DNA of 49,775 bases, from NCBI RefSeq assembly GCF_000255655.1, contig NZ_JH636435.1:1068697-1118471 (forward strand), written 5' to 3'. A program made the position numbers and the translations under genes. Each line of letters starts with the position of its first letter. Positions within the stretch are counted from its first letter, which is position 1. Of this stretch, positions 1 through 9,930 are shown one piece after another. The notes beneath the pieces were generated by a model. That model saw only the letters and a list, made by a program, of their open reading frames with translations. It did not search any database and was not told the origin of the DNA. This DNA comes from Schlesneria paludicola DSM 18645. Its GTDB lineage: Bacteria > Planctomycetota > Planctomycetia > Planctomycetales > Planctomycetaceae.

Positions 1-3000
1 AACTTGAACGAGTGGCTGCCCACTGTCAACGTCGCACCATCCGCCGGCAATGTGCTCCCGTTTGTCGTCGTCTTGTTCGTCGTCCCCGCGTGATTGATCA
101 GTGTCAACAGTTGATTCACACCGGGAGCAGACGCATCCAACGTATTCAAAACCGACAGAGTCGAACCACTCAGATTCAGATTCCCACCCACCGTGAGCTG
201 ACTGTAATCCGTACCGGGTGTCGTCCAACCGCTGTTCACCGTGAACTGAATCGTACCGCTCGACGTCAGGTCACCGGTGATCGTCATCAAGCCCGGCTTC
301 ATCGTCCCCTGATTCGTCACATCACCAGAAACCGTGCCAGAACCGCTCAGCGTGCCGCTCGCACCAACGATCACGTTACCACTCACGGAACCGTCCAGCT
401 GAAGTGTCCCGGCCGTGACTGTGGTTATGCCACCATACGTGTTCGCGCCCGTCAGGTTCAGGGTTGTGCCCGTCCCGTTGACGACAACCGAAAGTTGCTC
501 GCTGCCATCCGAGATCACACCACTGAATGTTCCTCCACCGGCCACCGTGAGTACGACGGCGGCCCCCGCCGCGGACGAGACCGTGACGCTTCCCGAGCCG
601 TTCAGGCTTCCGATCGTTTCACTCGATTGAAGCGAGAAAGTCCCTGACGAAGCGACCGAGACCGCTCCGGTATTGGCAATCGAACTGCCGCCCGAAACAG
701 CGACGCTTCCTGCCGAGATCGTTGTGGTTCCGGTATAGGTATTACTGCCACTGAGCAAGAGTGTACCAGCACCGTCTTTGGTGAGGCCCGCAGTGCCAAG
801 ACTACCGCTAATCACCGCACTTATGGTCAGATCATTGGCTGCGTTTCCATCGGCCACTGTGACCGTTCGCGTGGCGCCGCCCAATGAGAGGTTGCCACTA
901 ATCAAAGCCCCGGTTGCACCGGTACCGGTCGAGACGAGCGAGAGATTCCCGAGCAACGTCAGCGTACCGGCTCCCGTCGTGACTGTGGAGCCGCTGGAAG
1001 TTCCGCTCTCAAGATTCAGCGCAGCAATCGACTCATTGAATCCTTGCAGGTTCAATTGAGCCGTTGAAGCGATCGCCACAGTCGACGTGTCGGCAATCCG
1101 ATTGGCGCCGCCGAGCGAAAACTGTCCACTTCCAAAATGGATCGTCCCCGTCCCCGCACTGAGCCCTCCCGCCGCAATTGTCAAACTCGTTCCAACATCA
1201 CTTACAAAAATATCCGCGTTTCCCGTCGTCGTGGCAGAGATCGAAGACGCGTTAATTCGCAGGGACTGCGTCGCCGAGCCGATTCCGCCTGAGCCAGACT
1301 GAATTGCAACATTGCGAGCAACGATATCGTTCGTCGAACTGGTCGCCATCGTGACCGAACCGGTTCCCGATGAACTGAGCGTCACATCACCGGTCGTACC
1401 ACCGCCGGCCGAGATTCCGTCGGAAACAAAGATCGACCCACCTGTTGTGATCGAGACGGAACCGTTCTGTGACGTCAGGCTACCATCGAACGTCGTATTA
1501 CCCGTTCCCGCCAGTTGTGTCAGGTTTCCCAAAACTGTCACGTTGTCGTGAAACACGACCTGCTGAGCAGATGAGATCTGCAAACTCGCCAGAGCCGCCC
1601 CACCTCCGACGATGCCCGTGACGGACACATCGCCGGATCCCGCATTGATGACTAACGATCTGGCTGTTCCATCGCTATTGATCGTAGAACCGAACGTGAC
1701 ATCTCCGTCAGTGGAAGGGCTAACGTTGTTGGTCGAAATCGTGACATTCGCCCCCAGCGTGACGGCACCTGTAAGGCTGATCGATCCAGCCGAGGCGCCA
1801 CCGGCGGTGGTCAGGTTTGCGTTAAGGGAAATCGATTCCGCATCGAGCGTGATCGACGATCCGTTTGTGACGAGAAGATCCGACGTGATCAAAATGACAT
1901 CGTTGCCGTTGCCACCAATGCTGTTGTACCCGTTGATCAGGGTATCGTTACCGCCGTTCCCAATGAGTGTGTCCAGCCCGCCGCCGCCGTCAAGGATGTT
2001 GTCGTTGTCATCTCCGATCAATGTATCATTGCCCAACCCCCCGGTGACATTGTCAATCCCGGAGATCGAATTCACATTGGTTGCACTTCCGGTCAACAGA
2101 TTGACCGTCACTCCGGACGTGTAGGCAGCGTAACTCAACGTATTCGTGCCCGAATCGCCAATCAGATTTCCTGCCGAGATACCATTCGCCAGATTAAAAT
2201 TATTGACACCGCCGCCACTGTGAATGTCGAACGTGCTGTTCGCATTCAAATTGAATTGATCATCGCCCGAACCGCCTTGCAACGTCTTGAAGCCTGAGAA
2301 CGCGACATCCACGCTGCCCGAAGAATACGACTGACCGGCTGCGCCGATCGTCCAAACGCTGGTCGCGTCGAGCCCCTGAAAGGTGTTGGTCGCCCCCGAT
2401 CCGCCGATGATGGTTTCGATGTCTGATGCCGTAAAGCTGATTGAGCCGCCGCCGCTCGCCGTAATCGTGTGAGTCTGCAGATTCGCCGTAATGTTGCTCG
2501 ACACCCCCGACAGATCCAGTTTGTTGTGAGTACCACTGGTATTCGTCACGGTGTTGGTCGTGAATCCCGTCACAAACACGAAAGTGTCATCCCCCCCGCC
2601 GCCACTGATCGTGTTGTGCCCCGAACCGACAGTGATCAGATCAGAAAACGCCGATCCTGTGATTGTGTCGTTCCCGCCACCGCTGTTCACATGGACAGAA
2701 ATACCGCCGGCATGACTGAAGCCATTCGCCAGAGAAACGCCGCTCAGATTGATCGCGTTCGATGTATTCGCCGCATCATGAACGTTAATGCTGGTGACGT
2801 TCGAGGCCAGCAAAAAAACGCCGCCACCAAGATCGATCGGTTTCGTGTTCACGAGAACCTGATGCGTTCCGCTATCGACGGTGATCGCGACGTCGTCCGT
2901 CGCATCGATATGCACGGGGTTTGTGAACGTGGTATCGATCGCGATATCCAGCACGCCCCCCGAAAACCCGGCCGAAACGGAGAGGACGCGGCGGTCCTCA

Positions 3001-3104
3001 AGTTTTCTGACCGATAGCGTGGCAGCGTGATCGAAAGACCGCAGCCGCCCTGAACGGACTGGGCGGGCACCGATCCATTCCCGGAACCACATCGAAAAAC
3101 TCAT
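1..3104 (-). CDS. Giant surface/extracellular repeat protein, LEDRR N-terminus, RTX-like and autotransporter-type beta-strand repeats (partial)
   Basis: Reading the minus strand from the ATG at 3104, the frame stays open to the window edge, giving at least 1034 residues with the C-terminus missing. The N-terminus has SVRKLEDRRVLSV (residues about 31-43), the LEPR/LEDR type of signature found at the start of large planctomycete surface proteins. Residues about 140-180 and 350-400 hold GGxGNDTL-like repeats resembling RTX calcium-binding nonapeptides (for example GGLGNDTLIGDDND). Residues about 770-920 hold autotransporter-associated beta-strand repeats (KDGAGTLLLSGSNTYTGTTT, then LTGANTYGGITTVTAGTL). 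The composition is Gly/Ser/Thr/Asn/Val-rich with almost no Cys, as expected for an extracellular beta-helix. Function is unknown; adhesin or surface layer is an inference. It lies close to an export gene cluster that could secrete it. Confidence 0.85.
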   Translation of the reverse strand, partial: MSFSMWFREWIGARPVRSGRLRSFDHAATLSVRKLEDRRVLSVSAGFSGGVLDIAIDTTFTNPVHIDATDDVAITVDSGTHQVLVNTKPIDLGGGVFLLASNVTSINVHDAANTSNAINLSGVSLANGFSHAGGISVHVNSGGGNDTITGSAFSDLITVGSGHNTISGGGGDDTFVFVTGFTTNTVTNTSGTHNKLDLSGVSSNITANLQTHTITASGGGSISFTASDIETIIGGSGATNTFQGLDATSVWTIGAAGQSYSSGSVDVAFSGFKTLQGGSGDDQFNLNANSTFDIHSGGGVNNFNLANGISAGNLIGDSGTNTLSYAAYTSGVTVNLLTGSATNVNSISGIDNVTGGLGNDTLIGDDNDNILDGGGGLDTLIGNGGNDTLINGYNSIGGNGNDVILITSDLLVTNGSSITLDAESISLNANLTTAGGASAGSISLTGAVTLGANVTISTNNVSPSTDGDVTFGSTINSDGTARSLVINAGSGDVSVTGIVGGGAALASLQISSAQQVVFHDNVTVLGNLTQLAGTGNTTFDGSLTSQNGSVSITTGGSIFVSDGISAGGGTTGDVTLSSSGTGSVTMATSSTNDIVARNVAIQSGSGGIGSATQSLRINASSISATTTGNADIFVSDVGTSLTIAAGGLSAGTGTIHFGSGQFSLGGANRIADTSTVAIASTAQLNLQGFNESIAALNLESGTSSGSTVTTGAGTLTLLGNLSLVSTGTGATGALISGNLSLGGATRTVTVADGNAANDLTISAVISGSLGTAGLTKDGAGTLLLSGSNTYTGTTTISAGSVAVSGGSSIANTGAVSVASSGTFSLQSSETIGSLNGSGSVTVSSAAGAAVVLTVAGGGTFSGVISDGSEQLSVVVNGTGTTLNLTGANTYGGITTVTAGTLQLDGSVSGNVIVGASGTLSGSGTVSGDVTNQGTMKPGLMTITGDLTSSGTIQFTVNSGWTTPGTDYSQLTVGGNLNLSGSTLSVLNTLDASAPGVNQLLTLINHAGTTNKTTTNGSTLPADGATLTVGSHSFK

Positions 3105-3771
3105 TTTTCTCGATCCTTTCCGTGACACGTCCCATGCGACACGTCAAAGGAAACTGTCTGACCAATCATTTCGAGCTTCATGGACAACGAACTTTACTTT
3201 AGTCGTTGGGCGACATTGACATGCTGAAAAAATCCACATATCGGCGACCAAATTACGAACTTCGACAAAAACTCATCATGCTTCTTCATGAAGCACAGTC
3301 GATTCGCATCGACGTCAATGATCGCATCCAGCCAGATCTGCACTTCGAAACCAGGAAACGAAACCCGGAAACCAGATGTATAATCGATACAACCTGTCCG
3401 ACCGCGTAACACATCCGAAGTAAGAACCAGATTGTTCAAAAAAGTGTAGTTTCGTCGCGTACGTGAAGTCCAGCACTTCGCCGCCGATCTCCGTGAATTC
3501 CCGCCCAAGCAGGGTTCCACTGGCAAAATCTGGCAAGCACATCCGATGGCGACGATTCCAACGGGCGAAAGCGACATCATCATCGCGTTGGGCATCATCG
3601 ACCGAATACAGAACTGCCACGGAAGGTGATTCGTTTGTCGCATTCACGCGAACGCGACGGCTCATGGCGGCAAACTGCGCGGCATTTTCGACGTTTGGGA
3701 GCAGCCCGGCCCCCGAGATGTCAGCAGGTTACGACGTGACAGCAAACCAGGGTCGGTTAAGAGAGCGAATC
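3105..3771. other. Intergenic region, no convincing gene
   Basis: This gap separates the divergent giant repeat protein and small secreted protein, so promoters for both should lie here, but I see no clear -35/-10 pair. A 116-codon minus-strand frame from ATG 3665 to 3315 has fairly typical codon use over its first 85 codons (MSRRVRVNATNES..., with an open frame of similar flavour just upstream of the ATG) and then turns atypical. It could be a decayed small gene. I recognise no family and do not call it. Confidence 0.4.
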
Positions 3772-4467
3772 GTGTTGATTCATCCCGCCAAAAATGCCTG
3801 TATTCTGAATACCTGTCGCGGGCTGTTTCTCGTCCTGGCTGCGGTCAATCTGTTTGGTGGCTATGCATGGTCGGAAGAGCCGCAACGTGATAATCCGATT
3901 CCGCCGTCCCCCCGCTCCATCCCAGCCACAGCAAGTTCCAAGCTGGGTTCCAATACCGACAAGCATTGGCAGGATCGCCCCCTGACGAGCCTGCACGCAT
4001 CGATCAAACATCCTAAGGGTGACCTGCCAGCCAACTCCGCGGGCCCGATTCTGGCGAGTTTTGGAGTCTTCTTCGACTCGATTGACGACGACCGTCCTTG
4101 GCTTGTGGCGAACGATTTCGAATGGGATGCACCGGCGACCAGAAACTTGCCTCTCTTCTTCGAAGAACCGAATCTCGAGCGGTTGGGATACACATACCGT
4201 TGGTACTGCGATCCTTTGGGCTACGAAAGTGGTCCGTATGTGGGTGAAGTGGTGCAACCCGTCGTTTCGGCGGTGCATTTCTTCGGACGCATCCCGTTTG
4301 TCCCGTACATTTGCGGTGTCGAACCGCCTCTTGCGCCAATCTATACCCTGGGCGTTGACCGCCCGGGAAGCCCGGTTGTCAGCCGCGAACAATTGATTCC
4401 AATTAGCCTTCGCGGAGCGATTTACCAAGTGGGGGCGGTCTGCGGTCTGGTGTTTTCGATCCCATAG
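3772..4467 (+). CDS. Small secreted protein of a probable planctomycete-specific family
   Basis: The chosen start is GTG 3772, preceded by AAGAGAG about 6 bases upstream, which gives 231 residues. An in-frame ATG at 3718 is an alternative with 18 more residues and no ribosome-binding site. The N-terminus carries a hydrophobic signal segment (LFLVLAAVNLFGGYAWSEE) that predicts export. The C-terminal half has LPLFFEEPNLERLGYTY, VVQPVVSAVHFFGRIPFVPY, PPLAPIYTLGVDRPGSPV and a closing SLRGAIYQVGAVCGLVFSIP. I associate this pattern with proteins of unknown function from planctomycetes that share the FEE-NLER-GY, VSAxHFFG and YTLGxxRPG blocks. It is convergent with the M50/HlyD gene (22 bases apart). 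No enzymatic motif is seen; an envelope role is inferred from the signal and neighbours. Confidence 0.7.
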   Translation: MLIHPAKNACILNTCRGLFLVLAAVNLFGGYAWSEEPQRDNPIPPSPRSIPATASSKLGSNTDKHWQDRPLTSLHASIKHPKGDLPANSAGPILASFGVFFDSIDDDRPWLVANDFEWDAPATRNLPLFFEEPNLERLGYTYRWYCDPLGYESGPYVGEVVQPVVSAVHFFGRIPFVPYICGVEPPLAPIYTLGVDRPGSPVVSREQLIPISLRGAIYQVGAVCGLVFSIP

Positions 4468-4488
4468 CCGCTGGAACCAACCGTTGAT

Positions 4489-6684
4489 TCAAATTGGGAA
4501 TGTCTGATCGAACCATCGCATCAGGCGACGAAACAACGATTGAGGCTCGACAAGGATTTTTGCGGTCCCCGCTGCTCCGTGCAGCAGAGGTGTGGAGGCT
4601 TGATCGAGCTTGACTCGAGCCTGGTACCAGATCCCAACGGGGCGCGCGGAACCCGTCAACGTCCCCCGCGCGGGAAGATTGAGCCGGATCGCCGCCTCGC
4701 GACTTAATGTGTCGAGATCAAATCCGGCCAGTTCAATGATTTCACCCCCTTGAATCTCGCCCGATAACTCATTCCAGAGAAGTCGAACGCGTTGCCCGAC
4801 GCGAACCAGATTGATGTCATCCTGATTGACCATCAGCACGGCCGCTCGGCTCGAATCATCGCCGATCGAACAGAGTGGGGTCCCCGTCCTCAAATAACAA
4901 CCGCGATTCCGCTCATCCAACGGTGATCCCAACGCATGTGACAATGAACCAGACTTAGCAAGCGGACGCTGATGGGTCGCAGACAGAACGGTGCCTGCCC
5001 GAGGGGCACGAACCACCAGTCGCTCGGCATCACGTTGCCGCTGAGAAAGCTGCTGCTCAAGGTCACGCACGACTTCTCGTACTGTTGGTATCGACTGAGC
5101 CACGTTTGGCTCGCTCACGCGTCGCCGCTCAAGTTGATCAAGGCGTGCCTTCTGTTGATTCAATTCGCCTTGCAGGTGGGTCAGCTCGACCTGGATCGCG
5201 GGATCATCAAGGCGTGCCAGAACTTGATCGCGTTCCACTCGCTCGCCAATCCGAACCGCGTCAATTAGAGTCCCCGAGAACGTCACATAGACACGATAAA
5301 CGTCGCTGTCTTCCGCCAACGCCCCTGCACCGACTCGACTTGGCAGCGGAAGATTCAGTAATACAACGAGCGCCGCTAGCGTCGCGATACCTCGCATACA
5401 AAAACGCCCCCACTTGATTCGGGACGTGTTGGCGGGCGCTCTAAGGAACCGGATCGTGGTCATCAGTGGGGTGAGAACCATCGTGCCCAGCAAGAACACC
5501 GAAAAAGCGGTTACGAGCACCCCAAGCCCCATGGGTGCCAGCCAGCGATTTAGACCCCACAGAATGGCAACCGTCAGGATGACACGATAAAGCAGTGACG
5601 CAATTCCATAGGCGAACAACCCGGTCTGCCAGCGTGAGGACAACTCTGCTCCTTCGGATACGTCGAAACCGCAATACGTTTTGGTCAACGCGACACGCAA
5701 TTTCGATATCGACTGCTGCTGCAGATTGGGAATTTCAAGCCAGTCAGAGAGCGCAAAATAGCCATCGTACCGAAGGAGTGGATTCCCATTGAGAAGAGCC
5801 GTGCTGAGACCGCAGAGCACGACGAGATTAAGACAGACCGAGTGGAACAGCCCGGGAGCACTAAACCACCACAAAAACGTGCAGACTGCTGCGATGACGG
5901 CTTCGATCCAAATTCCGGCTAGACTGACCGCAATCCGCTTCCACTTGTCTTTGATCATCCAGATGTCACTGACGTTGCAATAGAGCGTTGGCGTGAAGAC
6001 AAGCAGCATGACGCCCATTTCGTGGCATTCGCCCCCGAAACGCTTGCATGTTAGCCCGTGGCCAAATTCGTGGAGCACTTTGACAGCAGCCAGGAGCGCA
6101 CCGAGTGAAACAAGATTGGGAAGACTGACGAACGCCTGGGCATCGGGTAGCCGCGCAATCAGTTCGTCGAAATGGACGGCAACAAGAGTCACCGCACAAC
6201 AAATAAGAATCAGGCCCAGCGCAACAACCGGTGCCGTGAACAACCATCCACACCATCGCAAGAGCGTGGTCAAGAATCGATCCGGATCAATTCCTCGAAA
6301 TCGAACAGCCAGAATGTTTGAAAGCATCGCCCAGCGCTGTCGCGATCTTTTGGATTTCTGTTTGGCGACGAGCGAACGTCCGTAGCCCGGCGCATCCGCG
6401 ATGACGAGATTCTGTGAAACGAGTTGTCCTAAAAATCCGTGCAGCTCGGCGACAGATAGCGTACGCGGCCGAAAGTGCGCATGAAACGAACGGCAGACAT
6501 CGTCATCGGTCTGCTTGCCATCGAGGTAATTCAGAACAAAGAACGCTTCGTCGGACATCTCGAAATAGGACAGCGTCAGTGGGTCCTTAATCCCCCATGC
6601 CAATCGCCCATCGAATTCCAGCGACGCGGACTGCAGGTCCGGTCGCATTCGCCAAGGCAGGACTTTCGACGGAACTTGTGACAT
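4489..6684 (-). CDS. M50 (site-2 protease type) zinc peptidase fused to a HlyD-like adaptor domain
   Basis: 731 residues. Residues 1-105 form a soluble domain reminiscent of a PqqD-like winged helix (…DDVCRSFHAHF…). Several membrane helices follow from about 138. HEFGH at 205-209 is the HExxH zinc motif of M50 proteases, and NGNPLLRYDGYFAL supplies the second S2P motif (NP…D). The C-terminal third is periplasmic-adaptor-like: a split lipoyl half (SGTLIDAVRIGERVERDQVL), a coiled coil with many Gln/Arg/Leu, the second half (VRAPRAGTVLSA) and a beta-barrel region. In characterised relatives, membrane metallopeptidase/HlyD fusions are tied to export or processing of secreted peptides and proteins. 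It is the last gene of the minus-strand group containing two other HlyD proteins, with a 271-base gap before it. It probably forms an inner-membrane complex with them; the substrate is unknown. Confidence 0.85.
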   Translation of the reverse strand: MSQVPSKVLPWRMRPDLQSASLEFDGRLAWGIKDPLTLSYFEMSDEAFFVLNYLDGKQTDDDVCRSFHAHFRPRTLSVAELHGFLGQLVSQNLVIADAPGYGRSLVAKQKSKRSRQRWAMLSNILAVRFRGIDPDRFLTTLLRWCGWLFTAPVVALGLILICCAVTLVAVHFDELIARLPDAQAFVSLPNLVSLGALLAAVKVLHEFGHGLTCKRFGGECHEMGVMLLVFTPTLYCNVSDIWMIKDKWKRIAVSLAGIWIEAVIAAVCTFLWWFSAPGLFHSVCLNLVVLCGLSTALLNGNPLLRYDGYFALSDWLEIPNLQQQSISKLRVALTKTYCGFDVSEGAELSSRWQTGLFAYGIASLLYRVILTVAILWGLNRWLAPMGLGVLVTAFSVFLLGTMVLTPLMTTIRFLRAPANTSRIKWGRFCMRGIATLAALVVLLNLPLPSRVGAGALAEDSDVYRVYVTFSGTLIDAVRIGERVERDQVLARLDDPAIQVELTHLQGELNQQKARLDQLERRRVSEPNVAQSIPTVREVVRDLEQQLSQRQRDAERLVVRAPRAGTVLSATHQRPLAKSGSLSHALGSPLDERNRGCYLRTGTPLCSIGDDSSRAAVLMVNQDDINLVRVGQRVRLLWNELSGEIQGGEIIELAGFDLDTLSREAAIRLNLPARGTLTGSARPVGIWYQARVKLDQASTPLLHGAAGTAKILVEPQSLFRRLMRWFDQTFPI

Positions 6685-6955
6685 TCGGTGAATTCAATGT
6701 TGGGAAGACGGCTTAACACAGGGAATCAGGTTCATCAAACAAATCTTCAACCGACACGCGGAACGAAAAAGCAGGCAAACACGATCGCGACGGCTGCCGC
6801 GACGATTGCGTCGCGACCACAATATCGGGTTGCATACCACTCCTGAAGAGTCGTTGGAAACGCTGCGGCGGTCCGATTTCTCCTGTTCCACAAAGTGCCG
6901 CTTGAACCCAAAACATGTCAGCATTGACCGCTAAAATCGAGTTCAGAAATCAGTC

Positions 6956-7876
6956 CTACGGAGATTTCTTGTCTGTCGGTGTGGCAGTCGAATCGGTGAT
7001 GACGGGTTTTGATAGCGTCGCGGGACCAATCATGAGCGTTCCGGATTCCCCCGGACGCAAACTCAGGCTGTCGTTTTCGATCTCGGCCCAAATTCTCACC
7101 TGACCATTCACCGGATCAATTTCGGGACTGACAAACACCAGCGTCCCGGTGTATTTGATTGCGGATTTGCCCGAATCACTCATGACCAGTTTGACCGGAC
7201 GTCCGACCAGATTTGCGGGCAGCTTTCCCGAGGCGACGAAGGCTTCGGCGCGAAGGCGATTTAAGCGAATCAAACGCATCACAGGCATGCCGGGCTCAAC
7301 CCATTCTCCATGCTGCTTTTTCCATTGAACGACCATCCCTGGGAAGGGGGCGATGATCGTACGCCGCTCTAGTGCGAGAATCGCGCGCGCCAATTCCTGC
7401 TGTTTGATTTGAAGCGACAACTTTGCCTGCAATTGATCCACTTCCGCTTGTTCGACTTCCAGGACCGACTTGTCCGCAAGCAGCTTCAAACGATCAATTT
7501 CGGACTGCGAAACGCTTTTGGGAAACTTGACGTTTGATTCTTTTGCACGTGTCAGTTCAGCATTGGCGACGGCCACAGACAATCGGGCGAAGCGGACTCG
7601 GACATCGTTGTCAGCAAAGGAACGGGCAACTTTTAACTCCGTCTCGGACCGATCACAGATCAATTTCGCATCGCGATCGTCGATCTTGGCAAGCGGTTTA
7701 CCCTCTGCCACCGTTTCACCTTCCTTGACGGTCAGCAGGCTCAATAGCCCGGTCTCGCTGGCGGACACGTCGGCATGCTCGATCAAAGTCAGCAGCACCG
7801 ATTCGACTCGAATTTCGTCAACGGGATCGGCACTACACATTAAGAGACCTAACAGGCATCCGGCAGTGAGCGACAT
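6956..7876 (-). CDS. HlyD-family periplasmic adaptor protein
   Basis: 306 residues. A short hydrophobic N-terminus (MSLTAGCLLGLLMCSADP) suggests a signal peptide, and MCSA is a possible but poor lipobox. The classic adaptor order follows: a lipoyl half (ETGLLSLLTVKEGETVAEG, KIDDRD), a long alpha-helical hairpin of about 100 residues, the second lipoyl half (IIAPFPGMVVQWKKQHGEWV), then a beta-barrel/membrane-proximal domain (VSPEIDPVNGQVRIWAEIEN). Such proteins bridge an inner-membrane transporter and a TolC channel. Only 41 bases separate it from the upstream GAF-HlyD gene, so the two are probably co-transcribed. No RND or ABC pump gene is adjacent; the M50/HlyD fusion is the only inner-membrane partner in view. 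Confidence 0.85.
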   Translation of the reverse strand: MSLTAGCLLGLLMCSADPVDEIRVESVLLTLIEHADVSASETGLLSLLTVKEGETVAEGKPLAKIDDRDAKLICDRSETELKVARSFADNDVRVRFARLSVAVANAELTRAKESNVKFPKSVSQSEIDRLKLLADKSVLEVEQAEVDQLQAKLSLQIKQQELARAILALERRTIIAPFPGMVVQWKKQHGEWVEPGMPVMRLIRLNRLRAEAFVASGKLPANLVGRPVKLVMSDSGKSAIKYTGTLVFVSPEIDPVNGQVRIWAEIENDSLSLRPGESGTLMIGPATLSKPVITDSTATPTDKKSP

Positions 7877-7917
7877 AACAGAACCCCTCGTTCATTCAGG
7901 CAATTGGCCAATTAAAC

Positions 7918-9930
7918 CTAAAACAAGATTCGCGTACGGACGGCATCGATCAAATCACGAAGCCAAACGTATCCGAGCGACTTTCGGCCACAATGGATTC
8001 GCGGGAACACCGTCGCACCGGAACGGAGTTGTTCGGCTTGTCCGGTATCGACGGCAATGACCAGCCGGACATGTCCTCGTGACGTATCGTCGTACTCAGA
8101 GCTCAACGACATTTCCTGAACATGTCCGTGATAGGTTTTGCCTGGCTCCGCCGCCAGCATGAAATCCACTGGAAGGTCAGAGCTTTGTTCTTGTCTCGCC
8201 CGCAGGAGATGGCCGACGTTCTTATCCGCCACGCGAGCCTCGACGATCCATGGCCCAGAGGTGTCACCAATCATCAGCAGCGATTGTCCACGTTCCACTG
8301 GCCGAGCGGAAAGATGCTGTTCAACGTCCCACGTAAGTACCTTTCCTGCGATTGGACTACGCAGCGTCAGTGCTTCAACTCGTTTTTCAACCAGCAGCCG
8401 CTGGCGTTCCAGCGTCCGCAGACGCTCTTTAAGCTCTTCCTCATCCGCGGTCAGTTGCCGCGACCGCCCCACAACGTCAGGTGTGGTCCCGCCAGACAAT
8501 CGAGCCGCTTGAACCCCTTTCAACCGTTCGCTGACTGTTGCAATTTCACCATTGATCCGAGGTGTGTCAGACTCGAGAGCGGGATCACGAAGCACGATTA
8601 AAGGTTGCCCCTGTATTACATCCGCGCCGTGCCCGACAAGAATTTGGTCAACAATTCCGGTCGAACTGGCGAACACTTCGCGCCGCTGGGCGGGCCACAG
8701 GTCAGCAGAACCTTCGACGGTGAAATCGACTGGGATCAAGACCAACCCAGCAGTGAGACCTGCGACTAGGACCGCGATGATCAAAGTCGATACGCGAAAT
8801 ACGGCCCCCGGCCATCGCTTGAGACGCTGCCACTGCGCAAGCCACGGAATCTCGCTACGCTCGATCGCCGCGCGCAGCGCCGAACTGCCACGATTGACCA
8901 TTAACTCAGACTGTGACCGCGATCCTGCCGAGGGACGAGTGGACTGGAACTGATCAAACACAATCATCGCCACAGGCGATGGACAATCGATCCCGTCAAA
9001 ATCTACGGCGACGGGAACAAACCCCACCTCTGTTCCGCCGGAATTGCGCAAATAGCGTTGCAGACTTTCATCCGCCGCTGCATCGCTACGATTTCCACTT
9101 CCATCACTTGAGCTACGGTGCCAAATGGGCTTCCGAAAATGCGCCGCCCATCGCGCCATCGATTCCAGGTCACGCGTCGCACTCGACCGGGGCTCGATGC
9201 GTTCCACGCCACTGACCGCCGCCAGTCGGTAGGAATTGCCGTGCCGAATCAGGACACTAACACGATCCGATTCTGCGAGCAGCCGTCCATCATTGGCGAT
9301 CGTAGCGCAAACCGAATTGAGATCGAGCGATTGCGACAATCGGTGCGCGAATTGGTCCCACTTCAGCCAGACCGCCCTGGATCGACGGAGTTGCTGAAGT
9401 TCCTGAAGCGCAAGAAAGTCAGCGGCAATCTCGCACAGCATCGCGAAGAACTGCACGGTCTCAGCAGGAAGTTCGCCGGGCCCCAGCGGACCAAGTTCGG
9501 TTTCCAGAACGCCGACGGATTGATTGGCGTGTCGAATGGGGACAAGCACATGCGTCGATTCTGCCGGTGGATGACCTGAAGCAGATGCCGGTGGCCCAGC
9601 CACAAAGTTCACACGCCGCGGGCGTTCCTCTTTTGATACCTCCGTCAGCAATGTTTGCCTTTTGACAATAGAAGCCTCGTCACGAGCAGTTCCTGTCGGC
9701 ATTTCGCCCGCAAGCTGCCATCCAGAGTCAATGGATTGGGTCCACAGCCTTGCATTTCGAGCGCCGCCCGCCTCGATCGCGGTTCGAAGAATCTCGGCAA
9801 AAAACGCACCCGGATCTCCGTTGGTCCGAGCGAGTTCGGCCAAATGATCGATCATCCGCTCCATCTGCAATTGCGGTGGACGGGTATCTGACTTCGGAGA
9901 ATGTGGCAACTCAGCACGCATGGGGCACAC
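7918..9930 (-). CDS. GAF-domain sensor fused to a HlyD-like membrane adaptor
   Basis: 670 residues. Residues about 25-170 and 190-345 look like two GAF-type sensory domains (…GDPGAFFAEILRTAIEAGGARNARLW…; …LDLNSVCATIANDGRLLAESDRVSVLI…). A membrane helix at about 375-397 (STLIIAVLVAGLTAGLVLIP) is followed by a HlyD adaptor: TVEGSADLWPAQRREVFAS, lipoyl half (GIVDQILVGHGADVIQGQ), helical hairpin (TADEEELKERLRTLERQRLL), second half (LRSPIAGKVLTWDVEQHL) and beta-barrel. The GAF domains would be cytoplasmic and the adaptor periplasmic. This couples intracellular sensing to an export adaptor, which is uncommon outside planctomycetes as far as I know. It is the first gene of the minus-strand group, and the ATG at 9921 is an alternative start. 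Confidence 0.82.
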   Translation of the reverse strand: MCPMRAELPHSPKSDTRPPQLQMERMIDHLAELARTNGDPGAFFAEILRTAIEAGGARNARLWTQSIDSGWQLAGEMPTGTARDEASIVKRQTLLTEVSKEERPRRVNFVAGPPASASGHPPAESTHVLVPIRHANQSVGVLETELGPLGPGELPAETVQFFAMLCEIAADFLALQELQQLRRSRAVWLKWDQFAHRLSQSLDLNSVCATIANDGRLLAESDRVSVLIRHGNSYRLAAVSGVERIEPRSSATRDLESMARWAAHFRKPIWHRSSSDGSGNRSDAAADESLQRYLRNSGGTEVGFVPVAVDFDGIDCPSPVAMIVFDQFQSTRPSAGSRSQSELMVNRGSSALRAAIERSEIPWLAQWQRLKRWPGAVFRVSTLIIAVLVAGLTAGLVLIPVDFTVEGSADLWPAQRREVFASSTGIVDQILVGHGADVIQGQPLIVLRDPALESDTPRINGEIATVSERLKGVQAARLSGGTTPDVVGRSRQLTADEEELKERLRTLERQRLLVEKRVEALTLRSPIAGKVLTWDVEQHLSARPVERGQSLLMIGDTSGPWIVEARVADKNVGHLLRARQEQSSDLPVDFMLAAEPGKTYHGHVQEMSLSSEYDDTSRGHVRLVIAVDTGQAEQLRSGATVFPRIHCGRKSLGYVWLRDLIDAVRTRILF

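Noticed and set aside
1910..2060. Possible tandem DNA repeat or CRISPR-like pattern in the left region
   Set aside because: The periodicity comes from degenerate protein-level GGxGND repeats; there are no identical repeats with unique spacers.
1..2124. Many plus-strand open frames with Pro/Val/Thr-rich translations
   Set aside because: They are antisense shadows of the long open minus-strand repeat protein, whose translation shows clear RTX and beta-strand repeats.
3463..3771. N-terminal extension of the small secreted protein to ATG 3463
   Set aside because: The added 100 residues are low-quality Ser/Arg-rich sequence and would bury the signal peptide; GTG 3772 has a ribosome-binding site.
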